Positions 6,570 to 18,814 of a DNA stretch of 64,000 bases are shown one piece after another. Position numbers and translations under genes: made by a program. The stretch comes from Corynebacterium tuberculostearicum (GTDB lineage: Bacteria > Actinomycetota > Actinomycetes > Mycobacteriales > Mycobacteriaceae). Within the stretch, counting starts at the first letter, position 1. Every line of letters begins with the position of its first letter. A model generated the notes under the pieces. It did no database searches and was not told the DNA's origin. It saw only the letters and a list, made by a program, of their open reading frames with translations. The stretch is from the NCBI RefSeq assembly GCF_030506365.1, contig NZ_CP073092.1, positions 434,001-498,000 of the forward strand, read 5' to 3'.

Positions 6570-8825
6570 TTAATTTTCCACGACGACAATGACCTTCGGC
6601 GGAGTCGTTGGCTCTTCGGGCTCCTCAGGTCGCCCCGGTGCTTCCGGCTCTGCGGGCTCTGCTGGCTCTGCCGGTTTCTCCGGTTCTTCCGGCTCTTCCG
6701 GCTCGGACGGTACCAGCGGCACCTCCGGTTCGAGCTCTACAGTGATCTCTGGTTCGGGGGTGGGGTCGATTTCTGAGCCAGGGATCGTCGTCGTAGGAGC
6801 AGTAGTCTCCGGCTCTGGCGTCGGCTCGAGCTCGGAACCTGCGATAGTGGTGCTTGGCGCGGTGGTAACCGGCACCGGCTTAGGCTCAGGCTCGGACTCC
6901 GAGGTCAGCAACGGAGACGTCGTGGTAGGTGCGGTCGACTCCGAGGGCTTTGAATCCGAGGACGCAGGCTCTGAAGATTCGGGCTCGGGCTGTGCCGAAG
7001 TGGACGTAGAGGACGCAGAGGTAGAGGTAGACGTAGACGAGTCTGCAGCCTGGGTCGGCTTAGACGTTGGCTCGCTCGTGGCAGAACTTGTGGCAGAACT
7101 GGTGGCGGAGCTGGAAGGTTCTGCGGTCTGCTTTTCTGTCGAGGTTGCGGTGGTAGTTTCAGCTGTCGTTTTCTTGGAAGTTGTCTTTTCCGAGGTAGAC
7201 GTGCTTGAGGTCGGCAGATCGGACGGCTCGGCAGGCGAGGATGCCTCAGAGGACGGCTCTGCAGATGTCGTGCTCTTCGTGGACTCGGTGGTCTGGGAAG
7301 GCTCTGCAGACTGGGAGGACGAGGAGGTTGCGGTCGGCGCCTTGGCCGCTATCTGGGGTGTGGGCGCCGAGCTGGAGGATGGCGTCGCGGCAGACGTGGT
7401 TTGAGGCGTTGCCGGTACCGGTGCCGGGGCTGAGGTTCGGGCTGAGTCGACGTTGTCGGCTGCGGCACTGGCGGCAGCAGCGGCGGCGGAGGCGGCGCGA
7501 GAAATCGCGTGGGAATTGTCGCCGTGGTGGCTGTCGCGGGGTTCGCTGTGGTGGCCACGTCGGTTGTCGGAGGCAGGGGCGTGGGTCTGGGCACGGTCAG
7601 CGTGAGGAGAGTGCGTCGCGCTGGGCTTTTTCGTGGTCTGCGAAGGGTAGGTGTGGTGGTGCGGTGCTGGAAAAGAGGGGGCGTCGGCAAGCGAGGGCTG
7701 AGCCGAGGTACCGCTGGTGGGGCCGGCATCGTGGATGCGCGGCGTGGCGGGGTGCGCGGGGCGCTTGGGGCCATTGCCGTCGAAGTGGGAAGAATGGTTG
7801 CCTTCCGGAGCAGGAGCGGTGGAATGCGCGTTGGTGTCCGAAAGGGCTTCGTCGTCGCTCAGCAGGTTGGTGGCCACGGTGGCACCGCCACCAACGAGCA
7901 CGGCGACGCCGGCTGCGGCCAGCAGGTTCGAGGTCACGGCACCGGATGCGCCGGCGGCAGAGGCGACGCTGAAACCGCCGGTTGCGGAGGTGCCGGCGGT
8001 AGTGGCACCGGCAGCGGGGCCGCCGGGAACAGCGGATGCGGCCTGTGCGCGGGCTGCGGTGGCAGCGGACATGATGGCGGTGCCACCGGCGACTACGCCC
8101 AAGATGAGGCCGGCGTGGTGCCTATTGGCGGCGTTGTGCGCGTAGATGGTGAGCGCGGGGCGGTCATCGGCGTTGTAGTGGAAGTAACCGTGGGCAATGG
8201 CGAGGCGGCCGGTCTTGGTGCAGTCGAGCACGGCAGGGGCGATCTCGCGGGCGGCCTCCCGGGGAAGGGAGCCTAAGAAGGTGCTATTGATATAGACGTC
8301 GACGGTATTGCGGCGCAGGAAACCGCGGGTGCGCAAAGAAACGAGGTAGTGCTCGTCGGTTTGCGGAAAGGCGGTGACGTCCTTGGAAAACTCCGTCATC
8401 GTGGCGGTGGTCTCGCCGGGCAGCATGGTCCAGCGCTGCGCTGGCGGGTTATTGGCGGGAATGCACAGGTGCGGCGCCGGCAGCAGCAGGTTGAGGGTCG
8501 GCCATTCTTCTCCAGCGGCATCCGTCATGCTCACATGGGCGGTGGCGCGTGGGTGCAGGCCGGCGCTGAGAATCCAGTCAAAGAGGGCGTAGGCCTGGGA
8601 ATCGGCGGCGCTGAGGTGGCCCACAAGGGAGTCACCGATCCGAATCGCGAAGCCTTCCTCGGCGGTGCGGGGGCCGAGCTCCGCGGAAAGGTAACCGTTT
8701 TCCGCGGCTGTGGACTCGAGCAAGTCGCTGAAAATCTCCGGCGAAACATCCGCAATAGGCAGCTTATGGATCACGCCAAAACCGTGGTCAGGGACCACGT
8801 AGGTGGCGGAATCCAGCGAAGTCAT
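6570..8825 (-). CDS. Large Ser/Thr/Pro/Glu-rich membrane-anchored protein, paralogue of its upstream neighbour
   Basis: 751 residues. The N-terminal domain (about 1-240) is shared with the protein encoded at 8937-9716. Both contain TY-[VL]-[VI]-P-[DH]-x-G-[FL]-G near the start and a conserved LC-[IL]-PANNPPA block. A Gly/Ala-rich hydrophobic stretch follows (about 240-330, including a segment AAAGVAVLVGGGATVATNLL). Then comes a very long Ser/Thr/Pro/Glu low-complexity tail with TTAPSTTIAGSELEPTPEPE-like repeats, ending KVIVVVEN. The tail looks like an extended, possibly glycosylated, cell-wall-spanning stalk. No catalytic motif is recognised and function is unknown. The start has GGAAAGG spaced 5 nt from the ATG. 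Confidence 0.75.
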   Translation of the reverse strand: MTSLDSATYVVPDHGFGVIHKLPIADVSPEIFSDLLESTAAENGYLSAELGPRTAEEGFAIRIGDSLVGHLSAADSQAYALFDWILSAGLHPRATAHVSMTDAAGEEWPTLNLLLPAPHLCIPANNPPAQRWTMLPGETTATMTEFSKDVTAFPQTDEHYLVSLRTRGFLRRNTVDVYINSTFLGSLPREAAREIAPAVLDCTKTGRLAIAHGYFHYNADDRPALTIYAHNAANRHHAGLILGVVAGGTAIMSAATAARAQAASAVPGGPAAGATTAGTSATGGFSVASAAGASGAVTSNLLAAAGVAVLVGGGATVATNLLSDDEALSDTNAHSTAPAPEGNHSSHFDGNGPKRPAHPATPRIHDAGPTSGTSAQPSLADAPSFPAPHHHTYPSQTTKKPSATHSPHADRAQTHAPASDNRRGHHSEPRDSHHGDNSHAISRAASAAAAAASAAADNVDSARTSAPAPVPATPQTTSAATPSSSSAPTPQIAAKAPTATSSSSQSAEPSQTTESTKSTTSAEPSSEASSPAEPSDLPTSSTSTSEKTTSKKTTAETTTATSTEKQTAEPSSSATSSATSSATSEPTSKPTQAADSSTSTSTSASSTSTSAQPEPESSEPASSDSKPSESTAPTTTSPLLTSESEPEPKPVPVTTAPSTTIAGSELEPTPEPETTAPTTTIPGSEIDPTPEPEITVELEPEVPLVPSEPEEPEEPEKPAEPAEPAEPEAPGRPEEPEEPTTPPKVIVVVEN

Positions 8826-8936
8826 TGGGGCCTTTCCATACGAAACAATAGTTACTTCGCATTTTAAGCATCGCTAGGGGCGAATTCCAATTTCCCAACC
8901 CAGCGAGAAAAGGGTGTTATCCTGCCCCAAAAGTTT

Positions 8937-9716
8937 CTACAGAATAAAAATGAGTACGGCGATAAGCGCGGCAATTACCAGTAGGGCAATGAGGGCGGGC
9001 CACCACTGCTGGCGGCGCGGTGCGGAGTCATTGACGTTGACGGCGCGGAAGCTGGTGGTTTCGAAGGTTTCGGTGGCGGCGGGGGAGGTAGGGGTGGCGT
9101 CGGCAAGCGAGGCTTCCTTTGAATCCGGCAGCGGCGCACCCGCATAGATGCTGAGCACGCGGCCGGTGCTGCGCGGCGCATGGTAGGCATGGGCCAAGGT
9201 TATGCCCTGCTTGGCGACGTCCACCCCATCCAGCCGCCCCACCCACTGCGGGCCCAAATAAGCATCGGCGCCGGATCCGGTGGTGCTGGGTGAAAGCGTC
9301 ACCAATACGTGCATGCGCGCGTGGGCGGGAATATCCAGATCCGCAGGTAGCTCGGTGATGTTGATGGGCGGGGCATAGCCCAGCATCGTCCACGGGCCGG
9401 CCGGCGGGTTATTGGCCGGCAGGCAGAGACCCGGCCGAGGCAATAGGAGGGACAGGGATCCATCGGGCTGCCGCGCGGCCGTGGCTGCAGGGGTGAGCCC
9501 GGCGCGAAAGAGCAGATCTATCTCGGGGTATTCGGCGCGGTCGGCGCTGGTGATGTGCCCGATGGGGGAGTCGGTGCGCACCTCCAGGCCACCGTCCTGG
9601 CGGGGCGCCAAGGTGACGGTGAACTCCTGGCTTTCCTTCGTCTGCGCACCATAGATGGGTAGGGCCTGCACGGCGCCCAAGCCGCGGTGCGGAATGAGGT
9701 AGGTAGAAGAAGGCAT
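8937..9716 (-). CDS. Membrane-anchored protein, short paralogue of the downstream gene
   Basis: 259 residues from ATG 9716, which has TAGAAG 7 nt upstream; a GTG two codons earlier is the alternative start. The N-terminal domain matches the larger protein encoded directly downstream: STYLIPHRGLGAVQALPIYG against ATYVVPDHGFGVIHKLPIAD, and LCLPANNPPAGPWTML against LCIPANNPPAQRWTML. It lacks the long Ser/Thr-rich tail and ends in a single membrane helix (WWPALIALLVIAALIAVLIF, about residues 237-256) with almost nothing after it, a tail-anchor-like layout. The tandem arrangement suggests duplication. Function is unknown; the two may work as a pair. Confidence 0.78.
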   Translation of the reverse strand: MPSSTYLIPHRGLGAVQALPIYGAQTKESQEFTVTLAPRQDGGLEVRTDSPIGHITSADRAEYPEIDLLFRAGLTPAATAARQPDGSLSLLLPRPGLCLPANNPPAGPWTMLGYAPPINITELPADLDIPAHARMHVLVTLSPSTTGSGADAYLGPQWVGRLDGVDVAKQGITLAHAYHAPRSTGRVLSIYAGAPLPDSKEASLADATPTSPAATETFETTSFRAVNVNDSAPRRQQWWPALIALLVIAALIAVLIFIL

Positions 9717-9773
9717 ACCCACCCTTCTACCACGCCGGGGCGCGGCGCTGGTGTGTAGCGCCGGCGAGCGCGC

Positions 9774-11733
<1,960 letters not shown>

Positions 11734-11740
11734 ATCGGTC

Positions 11741-11769
11741 ACACTACAGGCTCTCTCACTATGTGACAA
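11741..11769 (-). promoter_or_regulatory. Promoter of the leuL-leuA transcript
   Basis: Minus strand: -35 TTGTCA (11764-11769), 17-bp spacer, -10 TAGTGT (11741-11746), and the leader ATG 7 nt downstream. Confidence 0.65.
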
Positions 11770-11817
11770 GAGATTTCATTCAATGAGACACGGCGGCGGT
11801 ACGGTACTATGCCTTTC

Positions 11818-12936
11818 GTGTCTACAGCCCGCCATGCCGCACCCACCTCACCGTCCTTACTGCGCTCCTTGTGGGCGCCTGCCGCGCTCGTTGCGCTCAT
11901 CGGCGCCGCACTGCGCGTGGGCGTGCTCGCGGCCGTGGCCGCCGTGCAGGACGATAAGCTCTGGGGCCTGCTTAATAAGTGGGACGCCAAGCACTACGTA
12001 GAAATCGCCCGCGGCGGGTACTTCGGCGCGGATATCTCAACGGATGGGCCGGTCCATGAGACGACCATGGCCTTCTTCCCGGGCTTTCCCTTCCTGGTGC
12101 GTGCGGTGAGCGGCATCCTGGGAACCGGCGAGGCCGGCACTGCCATCGCGCTCAACGTGCTCTTTAGCATCGCGCTGGCCGCCGGGGTGATGGCCCTGGC
12201 CGCGCAGATGGGCATGGGGAAGTGGGCCCAGGTACTCAGCGCCGTAGTGGTAACTAGCGCGCCGATGTCCATCGTGTTTTCTATGCCGTATACCGAGGCG
12301 CTTTTCGGGGCACTGGCTATCTGGGCGGTGGTGGCGCTGGTGGGCGAGCGCTGGTGGGCCGCCGCGGCGTATATCTTTGTGGCCGGGCTCGTGCGCCTTA
12401 CCGCGGTGGACCTCGTTGCGGTCTTTGGGCTTATGGTGCTGCTGCGGGCCCGAAAGGACTGGCGAGCCTGGGCCGCGGTGGCGTTTTCGGTCGTGCCGCT
12501 GGTGGGCTATTTGTGGTGGTCGAGCAGCCACTTGAAAGAGGTCGGCGGCTACTTTGGCATTCAGAAGGAACATTGGAATTCCGGCTTTGATGGCGGCAAA
12601 GCCACGGTGGTGTGGCTGTGGGAGACGCTCACCGGGGCCACCAATGGCGGCTACCTGCTCAGCGCCGGCGTAATGATCGCCGCCCCGGTATGCCTGGTGC
12701 TGGCGTGGCGCCGCCTGCCGTTGGCGGCCTGGCTATTTTCCGCCGTCCTCATGGCCAATGTGCTGCTTTCTGATGGCATCATGCACTCGCGGCCCCGGCT
12801 GCTCCTGCCGGCGGTGATCGTGTTGTTGCCGTGGGTGAAAAAGGGGGCGTCGGCAAGCGTGGCGGTTATTGCCTGGGCCCTGTTCGGCGCGTGGTTTTCG
12901 GCCTATATGCTCGGCGTATTTGAGTGGGCCATCTAG
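11818..12936 (+). CDS. Polytopic membrane glycosyltransferase, PIG-V-like mannosyltransferase
   Basis: 372 residues with about eight to ten hydrophobic segments. The signature of PIG-V-type GT-C transferases is readable: NKWDAKHYVEIARGGYFG (W-D-x-x-HY in the first outer loop with the catalytic-type Asp), AFFPGFPFLVR, and MPYTEALFGALAIWAVVAL. Family members use polyprenol-phosphate mannose donors, so a role in mannolipid, arabinomannan or glycoprotein glycan synthesis at the membrane is inferred. GTG 11818 is preferred because TACTAT lies 7 nt upstream; ATG 11809 overlaps that hexamer. The divergent leuA promoter lies just upstream. The 3' end overlaps the opposing transporter gene by 4 bp. 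Confidence 0.7.
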   Translation: MSTARHAAPTSPSLLRSLWAPAALVALIGAALRVGVLAAVAAVQDDKLWGLLNKWDAKHYVEIARGGYFGADISTDGPVHETTMAFFPGFPFLVRAVSGILGTGEAGTAIALNVLFSIALAAGVMALAAQMGMGKWAQVLSAVVVTSAPMSIVFSMPYTEALFGALAIWAVVALVGERWWAAAAYIFVAGLVRLTAVDLVAVFGLMVLLRARKDWRAWAAVAFSVVPLVGYLWWSSSHLKEVGGYFGIQKEHWNSGFDGGKATVVWLWETLTGATNGGYLLSAGVMIAAPVCLVLAWRRLPLAAWLFSAVLMANVLLSDGIMHSRPRLLLPAVIVLLPWVKKGASASVAVIAWALFGAWFSAYMLGVFEWAI

Positions 12937-13811
12937 CCGCGCTGGCTTACCGGGCTGCGGGAGAGCACGATGGTGGACAGCACCATGACGGTCAGGGCGA
13001 TGAGCATAATTGCCCAACCGACGGCCGTATCGATGAGGAATTTCTCTCCCAGAACCATGTATCCCAAGCCGAAAGCCACGATGGGCTCAAAGATGGTCAT
13101 GGCCGGCAGGGAATGGGCCAGGGGGCCGGCGTTGAAGGAATATTGCTGGACTACCGTGCCGGTGAGCGCGAGGCCGATGAGGCCGTAGAACTGCCAGCTG
13201 GCTAATAGGGTGGTGAGGCCTTCGTGGGTGAAAATATCCACCACGGCCTTCGAGAGCAGGGCGACGAAGCCATAGATAACGCCGCAGGCCGTGCCCAATG
13301 CCAAGGGGCGCTGATCTGGCAGCTTTGCGGCCGCAGCGCCGAGGATTGCGAGGGTGGCCAAGCCTACGAGGAGTGCCGGCCACCAATCGCTCCATTCGGG
13401 GCGGGGATTGCCGGCAACCGGCCGGCCGTAGATGACCATGATGCCCACCGCGATGGTCAGCGCAATGGACCAGAAAACTTCGTGGAAGGGCATCTTGCGG
13501 CCGGAGTACCACGCCGATAGCGGCAGGGTAAACATCAAGGACAGCACCAAGATGGGCTGGACAACTAGCAAGGTGCCGAAGCCGAGCGCGATAACCTGCA
13601 GGCCATAGGCGCCAATCGCGGCCGCGGTGCCCACCCACCACAAGGGGTTGGACATGGCGGCGCGCATGACCGAATCATCGGCGTCGAGGGCAATGCGGTG
13701 GCGGATGACCGTGCCCCAAGCAACCGTCAGCGCGGATGCGAGCGCGAAAAAGATGGCGAGGAGGTTGCTTAACACCCGCTCAACGGTAGTAAAGATTCCT
13801 GTTATATGCAT
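12933..13811 (-). CDS. DMT/EamA family transporter
   Basis: 292 residues with about ten predicted membrane helices in two repeats, the usual drug/metabolite transporter layout. Landmarks are the small-residue-rich helices near 55-110 (GTAAAIGAYGLQVIALGFGT, LLVVQPILVLSLMFTLPLSA) and the second repeat ending MTIFEPIVAFGLGYMVLGEK, the EamA-type P-x-x-A/G-x-x-LGE motif. TACAGC lies 7 nt before the ATG. The substrate is unknown. It converges with the glycosyltransferase gene. Confidence 0.85.
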   Translation of the reverse strand: MHITGIFTTVERVLSNLLAIFFALASALTVAWGTVIRHRIALDADDSVMRAAMSNPLWWVGTAAAIGAYGLQVIALGFGTLLVVQPILVLSLMFTLPLSAWYSGRKMPFHEVFWSIALTIAVGIMVIYGRPVAGNPRPEWSDWWPALLVGLATLAILGAAAAKLPDQRPLALGTACGVIYGFVALLSKAVVDIFTHEGLTTLLASWQFYGLIGLALTGTVVQQYSFNAGPLAHSLPAMTIFEPIVAFGLGYMVLGEKFLIDTAVGWAIMLIALTVMVLSTIVLSRSPVSQRG

Positions 13812-14037
13812 ATTCTGCGCTGTATGGCGCGCGTTTTTCTCCTTGGAGGCGGCCGGCGCATGGCGCGCTTTATGCTCGGGGCGTGTGAATAAAAAGCAAG
13901 CATTGTCTAGGAATTATGATGAGGACTAGACCCCTGCGGGGTAGCATGGGTATTTGACTAGTGACCGACAGGTATTTCTGGCGGTGTGCAGACGCGCGCC
14001 AGGGGTGCCTTGAAAGACGAAAGGCGGCATCCTTACC

Positions 14038-15303
14038 GTGGCCCTGATCGTGCAAAAATATGGCGGTTCATCCCTCGAATCCGCAGACCGCATTCGCGCC
14101 GTTGCGGAGCGCATCGTGGCCACCAAGAAGCAGGGCAACGACGTCGTCGTGGTGTGCTCCGCCATGGGCGATACCACCGATGAGCTGCTCGACCTTGCCG
14201 CCCAGGTCAACCCCGTTCCGCCACGGCGCGAAATGGACATGCTGCTTACCGCCGGCGAGCGCATCTCCAATGCGCTGGTGGCCATGGCCGTGGAATCCTT
14301 GGGTGCCCATGCCCAGTCCTTTACCGGCTCCCAGGCCGGCGTGCTTACCACCGAGCGCCACGGCAATGCCCGCATCGTGGACGTTACCCCAGGCCGCCTG
14401 ACTGAAGCGCTGGATGAGGGCAAGATCTGCATCGTCGCCGGATTCCAGGGAGTTAATAAGGAATCGCGCGATGTCACCACGCTGGGCCGCGGCGGTTCCG
14501 ATACCACCGCGGTGGCGCTAGCGGCCGCGCTGAATGCGGACGTGTGCGAGATTTATTCCGATGTCGATGGCGTGTATACCGCAGACCCGCGCATCGTCCC
14601 GGACGCGCAGAAGCTAGAGAAGCTCTCCTTCGAGGAGATGCTGGAGATGGCCGCGGTAGGTTCCAAGATTTTGGTTCTGCGCAGCGTGGAGTACGCCCGC
14701 GCGTTCAATGTACCGTTGCGAGTTCGCTCGTCTTATTCAAATGACCCCGGCACCCTAGTGACCGGATCGATGGAGGATATTCCTGTGGAAGAAGCAGTAC
14801 TCACTGGTGTAGCAACCGATAAGTCCGAGGCAAAGGTCACTGTCCTGGGCATCCCGGACCGCCCGGGGGAGGCCGCGAAGGTCTTCCGCGTCATTGCCGA
14901 TGCAGAGATCAATATCGACATGGTCTTGCAAAACGTCTCCTCCCTGGAGGATGGCACCACCGATATCACCTTCACCTGCCCGCGTGCCGACGGCCCACGC
15001 GCCATGGAGCTGTTGACCAAGCTGAAGTCCGAGGGTGGCTGGGCCAATGTGCTTTACGACGACCAGGTGGGCAAGGTCTCCCTCGTCGGCGCCGGCATGA
15101 AGTCCCACCCGGGCGTGACCGCCGAGTTCACCGAGGCCCTGCGCGACGTCGACGTCAATATGGAGCTCATCTCCACCTCCGAAATCCGCATCTCCGTGCT
15201 CACCCGCGAGGCCGACCTGGATAAGGCCGCTCGTGCACTGCACGAAAAGTTCCAGCTCGGTGGCGAAGAAGAAGCCACGGTTTATGCTGGAACCGGACGT
15301 TAA
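14038..15303 (+). CDS. lysC: Aspartate kinase
   Basis: LysC phosphorylates aspartate, the first step toward lysine, threonine, methionine and meso-diaminopimelate. The 421-residue length equals that of corynebacterial Lys[16 protein letters not shown] is the kinase N terminus, [20 protein letters not shown] is the nucleotide/substrate region, and two ACT domains follow (about 265-420; [19 protein letters not shown] and [19 protein letters not shown]). The start is GTG behind AAAGG. An in-frame ATG at 14770 (residue 245, [20 protein letters not shown]) matches the place where the beta subunit is initiated in related species, giving an alpha2beta2 enzyme. Feedback control by Lys plus Thr is known for the family. 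It forms an operon with asd. Confidence 0.97.
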   Translation: MALIVQKYGGSSLESADRIRAVAERIVATKKQGNDVVVVCSAMGDTTDELLDLAAQVNPVPPRREMDMLLTAGERISNALVAMAVESLGAHAQSFTGSQAGVLTTERHGNARIVDVTPGRLTEALDEGKICIVAGFQGVNKESRDVTTLGRGGSDTTAVALAAALNADVCEIYSDVDGVYTADPRIVPDAQKLEKLSFEEMLEMAAVGSKILVLRSVEYARAFNVPLRVRSSYSNDPGTLVTGSMEDIPVEEAVLTGVATDKSEAKVTVLGIPDRPGEAAKVFRVIADAEINIDMVLQNVSSLEDGTTDITFTCPRADGPRAMELLTKLKSEGGWANVLYDDQVGKVSLVGAGMKSHPGVTAEFTEALRDVDVNMELISTSEIRISVLTREADLDKAARALHEKFQLGGEEEATVYAGTGR

Positions 15304-15334
15304 ATAACCAAAAGCAACTACAGAGGATTTTTAA

Positions 15335-16369
<1,035 letters not shown>

Positions 16370-16398
16370 CACAGCGCTACTTCGCCGCCTGTCGCATT

Positions 16399-16455
16399 AA
16401 AAAGCTCGGCGCCCTCCTTTCCTAATAGCAAGGGAAGGAGGGCGCCGAGCTTTTT
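16399..16455. terminator. Bidirectional terminator between asd and the convergent membrane protein gene
   Basis: A 24-bp perfect inverted repeat, beginning AAAAAGCTCGGCGCC and ending GGCGCCGAGCTTTTT, surrounds a 9-nt loop. The A-tract and T-tract make it functional in both directions. Confidence 0.92.
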
Positions 16456-16480
16456 GGCTTATCAGCCGTGGACGAGGGAG

Positions 16481-17881
16481 CTAGTCCTCAGAAACCGGCT
16501 TGGCGGTGCCAGTGCCGGAGTCGGCACCAGTGCCCTTCTTGCCAAAGTCGAGGTCGCTAGTGGACGACGGAACCTCCGGCTTGGTGTGCTGCACGTAGGT
16601 CACGGACGGCTCCGGATCTTCGCGGTCGTACTCAATATCATCATCATTTTCGAGCTCCTCGTGGATCTCTTCTGCGATATTGGTAACGAACTCGGTGGTT
16701 TCCATATTGGATGCTGCAGCCAGCTTGCGCAGCTCGCGCTCGTTCTTCTTGGTAAAGCGCTTGCGCGGGTCCAGGCGGCGGGACACCAGCTCGTGGGCGC
16801 GCATGCGGCGGTCGGACTCGTCCGCGAGCTTGTTGCCGTTCTTGATGCGGTTGAAGACCATCACCGCGATCATCAGGAGTCCGAGGTAGCCCAAGATCGG
16901 GTAGACGTTGCTGACCAAGGCCTGGAAGCCCACGAAGGACAAGATGAAGCCGATGATGCAGGCACCGGCATAAACCGGGTAGAAGCGCTTGGGGTTATTG
17001 CGGGTCAAGCGCTTGCCCAGCGCGTAGAACATGCCGATGGCGGTATTAAAGACCATGCCGTAAATGACAAAGGTCATCAGCACGCCCAAGACTGGGTGGA
17101 TGCTGGTAATCAGGCTCAGTACCGGCATGTCCTGGCCGTTGACGGTCTCTGCCTCGAAGAAGAGGGCGAAGACCAATAGTGCCAACAGGATGAGATAGAG
17201 CAGGCCGCCAATGAGGCCACCGATGCCGACTGCCCGGTTATCCAGGAAGTTACCGCCAATCACGATGGACATGGATACTGCCGTCATCACGTTCAGGCCG
17301 GTGTAGTTCAGTGCGGCTAGCCACCAATTAGGCAGCGAGGTATCAACATTATTGACCGCCCAGTCATTCATGGCAGAGAAATCAACGTCCGCATTCAAGA
17401 TGGTGTAGCCGGTGGCAATCACCACGAAGATAATGATGAATGGGGTGATGGTACCGATGACTGCGGTTACGCGGTCGACATCCATCAGGCCGACGATCAG
17501 CACCAAAATCAGCATGGCGGTGGCGCCCACCCATACTGGGATGGACGGGAACTGCTGATTGATATTCGCACCGCCGCCGGCGAACATGACGAAGCCGATG
17601 GCGAACAGGGTCACCAGGGTGGACCAGTCCAAAATCTTGGCGGTAAACGGCGATGCGACCTTGTCGTAGACAGCGGTATGCTCCTCGGCTTGGAAGTACG
17701 AGCCGAGCTGCAGGATGGATACGCCGGTGATCATCATCAAACCAGCGGCCAGGGCGATGCCCCACAGGCCCCAGTTACCAAAGGCCACGAAGTACTGCAT
17801 GGCCTCTTGGCCGGAGGCAAAGCCTGCGCCCACGACGACGCCGATAAACGCCATGGAAATTCCGATTGCGCGTTTTAACAT
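16481..17881 (-). CDS. YkvI-family membrane transporter-like protein with acidic cytoplasmic tail
   Basis: 466 residues. The first 350 residues form about ten helices of the APC-type YkvI family: GISMAFIGVVVGAGFASGQE at the N terminus is its hallmark, and VGGxAN-like FAGGGANINQQFP follows. The last 115 residues are soluble, first basic (RRLDPRKRFTKKNERELRKL), then acidic (EEIHEELENDDDIEYDREDP). The same gene position next to asd and sigC is conserved in corynebacteria. The substrate is unknown. No clear ribosome site is visible before the ATG, and the 5' region up to sigC is AT-richer and may hold its promoter. Confidence 0.75.
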   Translation of the reverse strand: MLKRAIGISMAFIGVVVGAGFASGQEAMQYFVAFGNWGLWGIALAAGLMMITGVSILQLGSYFQAEEHTAVYDKVASPFTAKILDWSTLVTLFAIGFVMFAGGGANINQQFPSIPVWVGATAMLILVLIVGLMDVDRVTAVIGTITPFIIIFVVIATGYTILNADVDFSAMNDWAVNNVDTSLPNWWLAALNYTGLNVMTAVSMSIVIGGNFLDNRAVGIGGLIGGLLYLILLALLVFALFFEAETVNGQDMPVLSLITSIHPVLGVLMTFVIYGMVFNTAIGMFYALGKRLTRNNPKRFYPVYAGACIIGFILSFVGFQALVSNVYPILGYLGLLMIAVMVFNRIKNGNKLADESDRRMRAHELVSRRLDPRKRFTKKNERELRKLAAASNMETTEFVTNIAEEIHEELENDDDIEYDREDPEPSVTYVQHTKPEVPSSTSDLDFGKKGTGADSGTGTAKPVSED

Positions 17882-18165
17882 GAAAGGGAGAAACTCTCTT
17901 ACTCACACGCGCCGGGCCCGGCATTGGTATCGCGCGGGCCCGGATCGACGGTCGATTTATCACGTGTGTACAGAACTAATAAACCACACATTGGACAGAT
18001 ATTTCGCGCAAGAATCGCCCTCATTGTGGCCTCGTTCACCCTACTCATTGCGCGTAAAGTGCAGCTAAGTGCCAAAATCTGGGGCCCGTAGGAAGCAAGG
18101 TAACCAGAGCGTAACAATTTGGGAGTGAAATTAACTCCGCAATCGCAGGGGGCTATTTGGGGGTA

Positions 18166-18708
18166 TTACCCTATCCCCGCGATGAGATCCTTGCGGGCGC
18201 GGGCCACGCGGGAGCGAATCGTTCCAACCCGTACGCCGGCGATCTTGGCCGCCTCCTCATAGGTATAGCCCAGCACTTGGGTAAGGATGAGCGCTTCGCG
18301 GCGGTCGGCCGGGAGGGCGTCGATAAGCGTACGCGCGTCGATCCACTCGCTCCACGCCGCGGATTCTTCCGGCGCCGCACCCATCGCGTCTTCGTACTCG
18401 GTGGCAGACTTTCGCGGCCGGGCCATATCGTGGCGAATATTATCCACCCACACGCGCCGAGCCAAAGAGAGCAGCCACGTGCGCGCGGAGGACCGCGCCG
18501 CAAACCGCGGCAAGGCGCTGATGACGCGCAGATAGGTCTCCTGAGTGAGATCGTCAGCCCCCTCGGGCCCGCCTAGGTGCGCCAGCAAGCGCCACACATC
18601 ATCCTGGGTGGCCTTAATAAACTCCGTCAGTGCCGCGCGGTCGCCGCGACCGGCCCGAAGGGCAAGGTCGGTGACGCGGGCGTCGTCTGCTGCGGAGTGG
18701 TGAGTCAC
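18166..18708 (-). CDS. sigC: ECF-type RNA polymerase sigma factor SigC
   Basis: 180 residues from GTG 18708, chosen because TAGATT sits 7 nt upstream and the protein then begins just before region 2. Region 2 is visible as ADDLTQETYLRVISALPRFA and ARTWLLSLARRVWVDNIR. Region 4 is LPADRREALILTQVLGYTYE followed by EAAKIAGVRVGTIRSRVARA with the helix-turn-helix. The divergent sigC/katA arrangement matches corynebacteria, where SigC controls respiratory-chain genes; that role is family knowledge, not visible here. No anti-sigma gene is adjacent. Confidence 0.9.
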   Translation of the reverse strand: MTHHSAADDARVTDLALRAGRGDRAALTEFIKATQDDVWRLLAHLGGPEGADDLTQETYLRVISALPRFAARSSARTWLLSLARRVWVDNIRHDMARPRKSATEYEDAMGAAPEESAAWSEWIDARTLIDALPADRREALILTQVLGYTYEEAAKIAGVRVGTIRSRVARARKDLIAGIG

Positions 18709-18814
18709 CTGAATGAATCTACCAGCACCCCTTACTCTCTTTTGCGAGCCCTGACAACCATGCAAAGTTTTGCCACACTGGGAAGAACTGACCGCGAATT
18801 GCCAGGAGGCATAA

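Noticed and set aside
6589..7404. Ser/Gly/Val-rich plus-strand frame
   Set aside because: Mirror of the Ser/Thr/Glu low-complexity tail encoded on the minus strand; no start signal.
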